Source of the DNA: Actinomycetes bacterium
Lineage (GTDB): Bacteria > Actinomycetota > Actinomycetes > JAJYSQ01
Length of the DNA: 6,802 bases
Assembly (NCBI GenBank): GCA_021793495.1
Contig: JAJYSQ010000092.1
Span: 1-6,802, forward strand
Direction: 5' to 3'
Program-made: the position numbers and the translations under genes
The notes under the pieces: model-generated
What the model was told of the DNA's origin: nothing
Seen by the model: only the letters and a program-made list of their open reading frames with translations
Databases searched by the model: none
Part shown: positions 1 to 5,251 of the stretch, piece by piece
How the letters are laid out: every line of letters starts with the position of its first letter
Numbering within the stretch: the stretch's first letter is position 1

Positions 1-627
1 GAACCCGGTGCCCTCCATGGCCCGCGAGCGCACCAACGCCGGCGGGATCATCGGGGTGAACCCGGCGGCGACCGCACGGGCCAGCGCCATGTTGACCAGG
101 GCCAGCTCCAGCAGGGCTCCGACCCCGGTGAGGTAGTAGAACCGGGCCCCGGAGACCTTCGCGGCCCGTTCCACGTCGATCGCACCGAGCAGCGCACCGA
201 GCTCGACGTGATCGCGCGGGAGGAAACCCTCAGCCACGAAGTCCCGCACGGCACCGACCTCGCGCAGGAGGACGTAGTCCTCCTCCCCACCCAGCGGCAC
301 ACCCGTCTCGATCACGTTGGACAGCCCGCGTACCTGCAGGTCCATGTCGGACTCGGCCTCGCGAACCGCGGCCTCCGCCTGCTTGACCTCGGCGGCCACG
401 CCCCGGGCCCGGTCGAGCAACGGCTCACGCTCGGCACCGGCGGCCGCGACCACCCGCTGACCCAGCGACTTCTGCTCGGCCCGCAGCCCCTCGAACCGGG
501 CCAGGTGCTCCCGGCGACGCGCGTCGGCCTCGAGCACCCGGTCCACCAGGACGTCGGACTCACCGCGGGCCCGCTGGGAAGCGCGCACCCGATCAGGGTT
601 CTCACGCAGCAGCCGAAGGTCGATCAC
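1..627 (-). CDS. serS: Seryl-tRNA synthetase, N-terminal part (cut by window edge)
   Basis: Class II aminoacyl-tRNA synthetase that activates serine and charges tRNA-Ser (and the selenocysteine tRNA where present) in the cytosol. The first 209 residues are visible. They open with the family signature [17 protein letters not shown], followed by an Arg/Glu/Ala-rich helical hairpin at about residues 30–105, the antiparallel coiled-coil arm that grips the tRNA long variable arm. The catalytic domain then begins with [12 protein letters not shown] and the motif 1 region [21 protein letters not shown]; motifs 2 and 3 lie beyond position 1. I chose the GTG at 627–625 because homologues begin at M-I-D-L and an AGGTAGG lies 9 bases upstream. 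An in-frame ATG at 654 would add nine residues. The gene follows pheA by 45 bp on the same strand and is probably cotranscribed. Identification is seen directly; the start is the uncertain part. Confidence 0.96.
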   Translation of the reverse strand, partial: MIDLRLLRENPDRVRASQRARGESDVLVDRVLEADARRREHLARFEGLRAEQKSLGQRVVAAAGAEREPLLDRARGVAAEVKQAEAAVREAESDMDLQVRGLSNVIETGVPLGGEEDYVLLREVGAVRDFVAEGFLPRDHVELGALLGAIDVERAAKVSGARFYYLTGVGALLELALVNMALARAVAAGFTPMIPPALVRSRAMEGTGF

Positions 628-672
628 CTGCACCAGCCTACCTGGACCACTCATGACCCCGGTCCTGACCGG

Positions 673-1611
673 TCACCCGGTGCCTTGCTCGCGGACCTGG
701 GCCAGCCAGGCCTGCGCGTCACGGAACTGCTCGTCCGAGGTCCCCGGACGTACCGCAGGGACCTCACCGTCGGCACGCGGGTAGGAGCCGAGGAACCGCA
801 CGTCCGCGCAGATGCGGCGCAGCCCCATCAACGCCTCCCCGAGCCGCGGGTCGAGCACGTGGCCCTCGGCGTCCACGGAGAACGAGTACCGGCCCAGGCC
901 CCGCCCGGTCGGGCGGGACTCGATGCGGGTCAGGTTCACCCCGCGCACGGCGAACTCGGTGAGGATCTCCAGCAGCGCGCCGGTGTGATCGGCGGCGAGG
1001 AAGGCCACCAGGCTGGTCTTGTCCGCGCCGGTCGGTGGCGGCGCAGGTGCCGGGCGGGCGACGAGGACGAACCGGGTGACCGCTCCCGGGGTGTCGTGGA
1101 TCTGGCGGGCCGCGACGACCAGCCCGTACCGGGCGGCGGCGAACTCCCCGGCCAGGGCGGCGTCGACCTCGCCGCGGGCCACCAACCGGGCAGCCTCCGC
1201 GTTGGACGAGGCCGGCTGCCACGCCGAGCGAGGAAGGTTCGCCGCCAGCCACCGGCGCACCTGGGGTTGGGCGTGCGGATGGCTGGCGACCGTACCGACC
1301 TGTGCCAGCCCGGTACCGGGGCGCACGAGCAGCGCGAACTCCACCGGCAGCAGCACCTCGCGGGTGATCACCAGGGGATCGCCGGAGGCCAGCTCGTCGA
1401 GAGTCTGGGAGACCGCGCCCTCCACGGAATTCTCCATGGCCACCATCGCCGCGTGCACCTCGCCTCGGCGGACCAGGTCCAGCGCTACCCCCACCGAGGC
1501 TGCCGGGACCAGCTCGGCGTGCGTGGCGGCCGGGAGGGTGCGCAGGGCTGCCTCGGTGAACGTCCCCTCAGGCCCCAGGTAGGCGTAACGGGCGGAAGGG
1601 GTGCCAGGCAT
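673..1611 (-). CDS. pheA: Prephenate dehydratase (PDT–ACT)
   Basis: Converts prephenate to phenylpyruvate, the step committing to phenylalanine; cytosolic. The 312-residue protein has the monofunctional PDT–ACT layout with no chorismate mutase domain. The PDT domain spans about residues 8–187: YLGPEGTFTE at 10–20, MENSVEG at 59–65, and the catalytic T-R-F triad motif at 179–181. The ACT domain spans about 199–277 and carries both phenylalanine-binding signatures, GALL at 211–214 and ESRP at 231–234, so feedback inhibition by phenylalanine is expected. A tail of some 35 residues follows. The ATG at 1611 starts 10 bp after the stop of the upstream DUF4446 gene. The same frame stays open to 1677, but that would overlap the neighbour and add an Arg-rich stretch unlike the family. 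Shine-Dalgarno is weak, consistent with translation following from the upstream gene. Confidence 0.96.
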   Translation of the reverse strand: MPGTPSARYAYLGPEGTFTEAALRTLPAATHAELVPAASVGVALDLVRRGEVHAAMVAMENSVEGAVSQTLDELASGDPLVITREVLLPVEFALLVRPGTGLAQVGTVASHPHAQPQVRRWLAANLPRSAWQPASSNAEAARLVARGEVDAALAGEFAAARYGLVVAARQIHDTPGAVTRFVLVARPAPAPPPTGADKTSLVAFLAADHTGALLEILTEFAVRGVNLTRIESRPTGRGLGRYSFSVDAEGHVLDPRLGEALMGLRRICADVRFLGSYPRADGEVPAVRPGTSDEQFRDAQAWLAQVREQGTG

Positions 1612-1621
1612 GGGCGGAAGG

Positions 1622-2119
1622 CTAGCGCCGGCGCGCGTACGCCACCGCCTGCTCCTCCTCCGGGGACAACGCCACATCCGAGACGCCGGCCTTCACGCCC
1701 TTGGCGTACGTCCGGGTCTCGCTGCGCCCGTTGATCGAGGTGAGCACGATCCCGTCCCCGGCGTCGTCGAGCAGGGCCGCGGTGAACGACAGCCGCCCGC
1801 CCATGTCGCCGAACGCGTCGTACCGCACGACCGCGACGTGGCGGATCGCGTCGGCCACGTCGACTCGGGCGGCAGCCACCGCGGTGTCGAGCTGGCCGAG
1901 GTGTTCGCGCAACGTGGTGACCTCATCGATCTGGCGTCTCACCACGGTGACGAAGTCGCCCTGCGGACCCTGCCCCTGCAGCAGGGAGTACGCCCGCCGC
2001 AGCGCGCCGAGGCGGGCCAGGGCGACGACGGCGACCACCAGGGCAAGCAGGGCGATCGCCACGGCGAGCAGGGCCACGGTGGACGAGCCGGCACCGGAGG
2101 CCGAGGCTGCGACGGGCAT
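1622..2119 (-). CDS. DUF4446 family membrane-anchored protein
   Basis: Protein of 165 residues with unknown function. Residues about 13–38 form one very hydrophobic Ala/Val/Leu segment, so it is probably anchored in the membrane with a short N-terminal stub. A charged, coiled-coil-like stretch follows (about 40–90, with QIDEVTTLREHLGQLD). The C-terminal part carries the hallmark of the DUF4446 family: RYDAFGDMGGRLSFTAALLD near 99–118, then GIVLTSINGRSETRTYAKGV, then a terminal SPEEEQAV helix. The ATG at 2119 has AGGAG about 12 bases upstream. It is the first gene of the run leading into pheA (10-bp gap) and serS. From memory such DUF4446–pheA pairs recur in actinobacteria, but I know of no demonstrated role. 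Assignment to the family rests on the conserved motifs; function is not inferred. Confidence 0.88.
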   Translation of the reverse strand: MPVAASASGAGSSTVALLAVAIALLALVVAVVALARLGALRRAYSLLQGQGPQGDFVTVVRRQIDEVTTLREHLGQLDTAVAAARVDVADAIRHVAVVRYDAFGDMGGRLSFTAALLDDAGDGIVLTSINGRSETRTYAKGVKAGVSDVALSPEEEQAVAYARRR

Positions 2120-2469
2120 GAAGGGCTACCGCTCCTGGATGTGTGGGGCTCGATGCCGGGTGGGCTCCAGGGTAGTCGTACGACGGCGCGCCCATGCCCG
2201 CCGGTGGTACCCGTGTGCTGCTCGGACTGGCCGGTGTCGCCGTGGTCATCGGCACCTGGTCGAACGTGCCGTGGCCCCTGGTCGTCCCGCGAGCCCTGAA
2301 GCCCCGGTGGACCGCCAGCCCACGCATCCGGCTCCGGACGTTGAATGACCCGGGCGCTGCCGACGGGGGACACAGCAGCGCTCGGGTCTGAAGGAAATTA
2401 TCACGGCGATCCGCGGCCCCAGTGGACCGTTAGTGATCCTTGCCAAAACTTTGCGACCCCAGCGGGAGG
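2120..2469. other. Mostly non-coding spacer between DUF4446 and the RsbW-like gene
   Basis: The left part (2120–2193) should hold the promoter of the minus-strand DUF4446–pheA–serS run. The only candidate I see is a minus-strand TACCCT (2174–2169) fitting the loose actinobacterial TAnnnT −10, without a convincing −35. A perfect 10-base palindrome GTCGTACGAC sits at 2175–2184. The middle is filled by one small plus-strand ORF described separately. The right part (2390–2455) is noticeably richer in A/T than the rest, with ATCAC at 2400–2404 and its complement GTGAT at 2433–2437. This could be an imperfect hairpin ending the minus-strand RsbW-like transcript, but there is no clear T-run after it. 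No RNA gene is recognisable. Confidence 0.5.
2194..2391 (+). CDS. Small hypothetical membrane peptide or gene remnant
   Basis: A 65-codon reading frame from ATG. Residues about 6–22 (TRVLLGLAGVAVVIGTW) form one hydrophobic helix, followed by LVVPRALKPRW; the last 25 residues are polar and featureless. For roughly the first 40 codons the third positions are almost all G/C and the second positions T-rich, as in a real membrane protein. The layout (a short helix, then L-V-V-P-R) reminds me of the extreme N-terminus of larger actinobacterial multi-pass membrane proteins, so it may be a truncated relic rather than a complete gene. There is no clear Shine-Dalgarno. It diverges from the DUF4446 gene with 74 bp between starts. 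It could also be a chance frame, so confidence is low. Confidence 0.33.
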   Translation: MPAGGTRVLLGLAGVAVVIGTWSNVPWPLVVPRALKPRWTASPRIRLRTLNDPGAADGGHSSARV

Positions 2470-2940
2470 TCACCGCCCGAGCAGCGCCCAGACCCGGGTC
2501 TCTCGCAGCGCCACGTCGTACCCCCAGACCCGCGCCAACCCGCCCACGATGACCAGTCCCCGACCTCGCACGGCCCCCAGGTCCGCGTCCGCGGGCACCG
2601 GGGGGACACCGCCCCCATCGACCACCTCGACGAGGATCGGTCCGCGCGGTCCCGGGCCGAGCTCCCACCGGAGCAGGATCCTGCCCGGTGGTGGAGCCCA
2701 CAGCGGCCGCCCGTGGCGGACCGCGTTGGCGACCAGCTCAGAGACCACGAGGAGCGCATCGTCGACGAGGTCGCGCGGGACCGTGTTGCTGGTCAGCTCT
2801 GCACCCAACCGCGCTCGGGCCCGGCCCGGGCTGGTCACCGCGTACGCGAGAGGCATCTCGGTCCACCCGTGCGCCGCCTGCCGCGCAGCGATCCCGGCGC
2901 CGGTCGCGCCGGGGGTCAGTCGGGGTCCTGCCGGGGACAT
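2470..2940 (-). CDS. RsbW-like ATP-binding protein (anti-sigma factor / serine kinase family)
   Basis: A single GHKL-fold HATPase domain of 156 residues, of the RsbW/SpoIIAB-like type abundant in actinobacteria. Such proteins bind a sigma factor or phosphorylate an anti-anti-sigma partner. The N box is present as SELVANAVRHG, with Glu68 and Asn72 placed for Mg-ATP binding. The G1 box aspartate is Asp108 in VEVVDGGG, and the G2 glycine loop is GRGLVIV at 126–132. There is no histidine-kinase dimerisation domain, PP2C phosphatase or membrane segment. The ATG at 2940 has AAGG about 11 bases upstream; the frame is open further upstream but only through Arg/Gly-rich shadow sequence. No STAS-domain antagonist or sigma gene is adjacent, so its partner cannot be named. 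A candidate stress-sigma promoter lies just upstream. Family is secure; the target is unknown. Confidence 0.88.
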   Translation of the reverse strand: MSPAGPRLTPGATGAGIAARQAAHGWTEMPLAYAVTSPGRARARLGAELTSNTVPRDLVDDALLVVSELVANAVRHGRPLWAPPPGRILLRWELGPGPRGPILVEVVDGGGVPPVPADADLGAVRGRGLVIVGGLARVWGYDVALRETRVWALLGR

Positions 2941-3014
2941 CGTCGTGGCTGCCTTTCTGGCCCGCACCCCCGGTCTTCCGGGTCCGAGCCGAAGCCCGCC
3001 CGCCCGGAGTCTGT

Positions 3015-3041
3015 ATACCCCCGTCCGGCACCGGACCAAAC
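3015..3041 (-). promoter_or_regulatory. Candidate SigB/SigF-type promoter for the RsbW-like gene
   Basis: On the minus strand GTTT (3041–3038) is followed after 17 bases by GGGTAT (3020–3015). This matches the consensus known for mycobacterial SigF and Streptomyces SigB-group promoters, GTTT–N15-17–GGGTA(T/C). Transcription would begin near 3005, giving a leader of about 65 bases before the ATG at 2940. The same stretch can also be read as a weaker vegetative promoter (TTGGTC–N16–TATACA, 3039–3012). The match and spacing are seen; use by a stress sigma factor is inferred. Confidence 0.55.
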
Positions 3042-3059
3042 GAGGCACGCCGAGACCGT

Positions 3060-3956
3060 TCACCCGACCGACCGGCCCAACCGGGTGAGCACCATCCGTG
3101 GACGGTTGGTGATGATGGCGTCCACCTCGAGCTCGACGCACAGGTCGACATCTCCGGCGTCATCGACGGTCCAGACGTGCACGGGGTGGCCGTGGGCGTG
3201 CGCGGCGGCGACGTACTCCGGGTGAGCCCGCAGGACGTCGATCGATGGCCCCGCGCTCTGGACCCCCCGGGGCAGGCTGCCGTCACGCATCCGCAGCGGC
3301 ACACGGTCCAACAGGGCAACCGTGGGCAGCCGTGGGGCGAGCTCGCGGATCCGGCGCAGCGACAGCGTGGAAAAGCTCATCACCCGGACCGGGGTCGTGG
3401 TTCCGAGCCGAGGGTGAGCCCAACCGAACCGGTCCAGACAGGCTACGAGCCTGCGCTCGACCAGGCCGGCGTACCGGGTGGGGTGCTTGGTCTCCACCGC
3501 CAGCGCAACCCGGCGGGGCGCGTCGGCCACTGTCTGGAGCAGCCGTTCGAGGGTGAGGATGGTACGGGCGTCCCGGTCAACGTCCTCGGGTCCGCTGGGC
3601 ACCACGGTGCCGAAGTCGAGCTGGGCGAGCTCGGCCAGCTCGAGGGCCGAGACCACCCCGCGGCCGTCGGAGGTGCGGTCCACCCGGCGGTCGTGCACGC
3701 ACACCAGGTGGCCGTCTGCGGTGAGCCGCACGTCGCACTCCAGCGCGTCGGCACCAGCCAGGATCGCTCGTCGGTAGGCGGCGAGGGTGTGCTCGGGAGC
3801 CTCCTGCGACGCCCCCCGGTGGGCCACGACGCACGGACCGGCCGGTGGCTGCCCGCAGACCGAGCCGAACAGACCGGGGGCAGCGGGCACGCCAGCGGGC
3901 ACGCTGACATCTTTCCGCGCCCCACCCACCCGGCCGAGCCCGGGGTGCCCGCTCAT
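3060..3956 (-). CDS. glpQ: Glycerophosphodiester phosphodiesterase (GlpQ1-like)
   Basis: Hydrolyses glycerophosphodiesters released from phospholipids to glycerol-3-phosphate plus the free alcohol, with a divalent metal. The GDPD TIM-barrel starts with VVAHRGAS (His46, Arg47). It continues with PEHTLAAY, then ECDVRLTADGHLVCVHD, which supplies metal ligands Glu73 and Asp75 and the second catalytic histidine His88. Further motifs are VETKHP (Glu155, Lys157), VMSFS, VWTVDD at 261–266 and the closing ITNRP at 282–286. There is no signal peptide, so it should be cytosolic, as for M. tuberculosis GlpQ1, which the motif spacing closely resembles. From the ATG at 3956 it is 298 residues with a roughly 40-residue low-complexity N-terminus. 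A GTG at 3902, with GGAAAG upstream, would give 280 residues, nearer the family length. The gene is followed by a 119-bp gap before the RsbW-like gene. Confidence 0.94.
   Translation of the reverse strand: MSGHPGLGRVGGARKDVSVPAGVPAAPGLFGSVCGQPPAGPCVVAHRGASQEAPEHTLAAYRRAILAGADALECDVRLTADGHLVCVHDRRVDRTSDGRGVVSALELAELAQLDFGTVVPSGPEDVDRDARTILTLERLLQTVADAPRRVALAVETKHPTRYAGLVERRLVACLDRFGWAHPRLGTTTPVRVMSFSTLSLRRIRELAPRLPTVALLDRVPLRMRDGSLPRGVQSAGPSIDVLRAHPEYVAAAHAHGHPVHVWTVDDAGDVDLCVELEVDAIITNRPRMVLTRLGRSVG
3881..3904. repeat. 12-bp tandem direct repeat, two copies
   Basis: CAGCGGGCACGC occurs twice back to back (3881–3892 and 3893–3904). It falls in the N-terminal extension of glpQ and, read on the minus strand, duplicates the codons for Val-Pro-Ala-Gly. 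Each copy carries an in-frame GTG that could serve as a start. A repeat in frame (4 codons) in a non-conserved segment is a likely slippage product. Confidence 0.85.
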
Positions 3957-4059
3957 CGATCCGGTCAGGAATCGGTCGAGCAGGGTGCTGCCTGGGACAA
4001 GATCTGGAAAAGGATCGGAGCGGGGATCACCCCTCGAGGCGGTCACGCGTTGTAGTGGT

Positions 4060-4617
4060 GTGGTGAGACCTCCCTTCCAGCAGCTCATCGACGCGCAGTG
4101 GCGCGAGGTGGCACAGGTGGCTGCGGCGCTGGTCGGACCCGACGATGTCGACCGGTACACCCAGGTGGCCTGGGAACGAGCCGTGGACCAGTACCGCACC
4201 CTGCGCCCGACCCGTAACCTGCGCGGGTGGCTGCTGTCCACCGCCGCCAAGGCGATCGCCGAGGCACAGCGCACCGGTCCCGACGGCACCCAGGGTCGAC
4301 CGCACAGCCTCGGGGTCCCGGCGCAGCCGACACCCCCCGAGCCCGACGAGGACGTCTGGGAATGCGTGCGCCAGCTGCCGATGCAGGCGCGACTGGCCCT
4401 CGTGCTGCGGTACGTGGCCGACCTGGACCACGTCTGCGTGGCCGAGGCACTGAACGCCTCCCCGGGGGCCACCCGCCGGGTCGTGGTCGAGGCCCTGGAG
4501 GCCTTGCGGGTCCGGCTGCGCGCCGAGCTCGCTGTCCGCGACGAGCGGACCGAGCTGTCGTCGGCCGGTGTCACCACCGTGGTGGGAGCCGGGGACCGTG
4601 GCCTTCCACTGGGGTGA
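4060..4617 (+). CDS. Short ECF-sigma-like protein with region 4 helix-turn-helix
   Basis: About 185 residues. The C-terminal half (about 98–155) is a good sigma-70 region 4 of the ECF type: VRQLPMQARLALVLRYVADL, then AEALNASPGATRRVVVEALEALR, the helix-turn-helix that contacts −35 elements. The N-terminal half has only a reduced region 2 trace (VDRYTQVAWERAVDQY and LRGWLLSTAAKAIAEAQR, compare the W-L-x-x-I-A-x-N of ECF factors); the usual start of region 2 is short or missing. It may be a true sigma factor or a sigma-derived DNA-binding regulator. Two adjacent GTG codons at 4060 and 4063 are the best starts. No Shine-Dalgarno is near them, so leaderless initiation is possible; the frame is open upstream to 3787 but there overlaps glpQ. 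Its end overlaps the ogt start, implying a two-gene unit. Confidence 0.8.
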   Translation: MVRPPFQQLIDAQWREVAQVAAALVGPDDVDRYTQVAWERAVDQYRTLRPTRNLRGWLLSTAAKAIAEAQRTGPDGTQGRPHSLGVPAQPTPPEPDEDVWECVRQLPMQARLALVLRYVADLDHVCVAEALNASPGATRRVVVEALEALRVRLRAELAVRDERTELSSAGVTTVVGAGDRGLPLG

Positions 4618-5215
4618 TCCGCTCGCCGACCGATCGCTGGGGGCGCGCCTCGCGGCGTACCGGACCTATCAGCCGCGGGCCACGCCGCCGGCCGGGCTGA
4701 TCGCCGACGTCGCCTACCAGGTGCACGACACGGTCGTCGGACCTCTCGTGCTCGCCGTCGGCGAGCGAGGCGTGCTGGCCTGCTCCTACCAACCAGAGCA
4801 GGCGGTGACGGCCCGGCTGGCCGAGGTGGTCTCCGCTGTAGTGGTGCGCGATCCGCGACGGACCGACCCGTTGCGCCGGCAGATCGACCAGTACCTGGCC
4901 GGGCGACGCCGGCGGTTCGACATCGAGGTGGACCTCCGCCTCGCCAGTCCCTTCGCCCACGAGGTGCTCGACGTGCTGACGAGCGTCCCGTACGGCACCA
5001 CGATCTCCTACACCCAGCTGGCGGCGCGGATCGGGCGCTCCGGGGCGTCGCGGGCCGTCGGCACGGTCCTGGGGACCAATCCGGTGTGCATCGTCCTGCC
5101 CTGCCACCGCGTGCTGCGGGCCGGGGGCGGACTGGGCGGGTACGCCGGGGGCATCGAGGCGAAGATCCACCTGCTCACGCTCGAGGGGATCCCCACCGAC
5201 CAGCCGCGTCCCTGA
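4598..5215 (+). CDS. ogt: Methylated-DNA–[protein]-cysteine S-methyltransferase (O6-alkylguanine repair)
   Basis: Suicidal repair protein that moves alkyl groups from O6-alkylguanine or O4-alkylthymine in DNA to its own cysteine. The 205-residue form has the family active site IVLPCHRV, with nucleophile Cys169 and His170. It also has SYTQLAARIG (Tyr138, nucleotide flipping), SRAVG (Arg152, the arginine finger that holds the flipped base's gap) and GGYAGGIEAK followed by LEG with the conserved Glu. The N-terminal domain (about 40–100) is typical in starting VGPLVLAVGERGVLA. Before it lies an extra stretch of some 40 residues. I favour the GTG at 4598, which has GGGAG at 9 bases and overlaps the upstream sigma-like gene by 20 bp; a GTG at 4568 is possible (215 residues). 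No Ada N-terminal or AraC domain is present. The next gene is convergent, 36 bp away. Confidence 0.94.
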   Translation: MAFHWGDPLADRSLGARLAAYRTYQPRATPPAGLIADVAYQVHDTVVGPLVLAVGERGVLACSYQPEQAVTARLAEVVSAVVVRDPRRTDPLRRQIDQYLAGRRRRFDIEVDLRLASPFAHEVLDVLTSVPYGTTISYTQLAARIGRSGASRAVGTVLGTNPVCIVLPCHRVLRAGGGLGGYAGGIEAKIHLLTLEGIPTDQPRP

Positions 5216-5251
5216 CCCCCGGCTGGCCCGCCGGCACCCCGCGCCGTCCGG

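Noticed and set aside
1612..1677. Upstream extension of pheA beyond the ATG at 1611
   Set aside because: Would overlap the DUF4446 coding end and adds an Arg-rich tail absent from the family.
208..1734. 508-codon plus-strand open frame antisense to serS and pheA
   Set aside because: Both minus-strand genes it covers are firmly identified; its translation is His/Gly/Pro/Arg-rich with no family resemblance, the usual shadow of high-GC coding DNA.
2969..2982. CCCGG–TCTT–CCGGG hairpin upstream of the RsbW-like gene
   Set aside because: Five-base stem in G/C-rich leader without T-run; could be a weak glpQ terminator or leader structure but is expected by chance at this GC.
3013..3022. Half of a CsoR-like copper operator (GTATACCCCC)
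   Set aside because: The matching inverted half (GGGGGTATAC) is missing at the right spacing and no copper gene is near; the sigma-promoter reading explains the motif better.
2345..3225. Long plus-strand frames across the RsbW-like gene
   Set aside because: Antisense shadows, Pro/Arg/Ser-rich, no recognisable domain; the minus strand carries clear N and G boxes.
3957..4577. Upstream extension of the glpQ frame over the sigma-like gene
   Set aside because: The added residues are Arg/Ser-rich shadow sequence antisense to a supported gene; family homologues start near VVAHRGAS.
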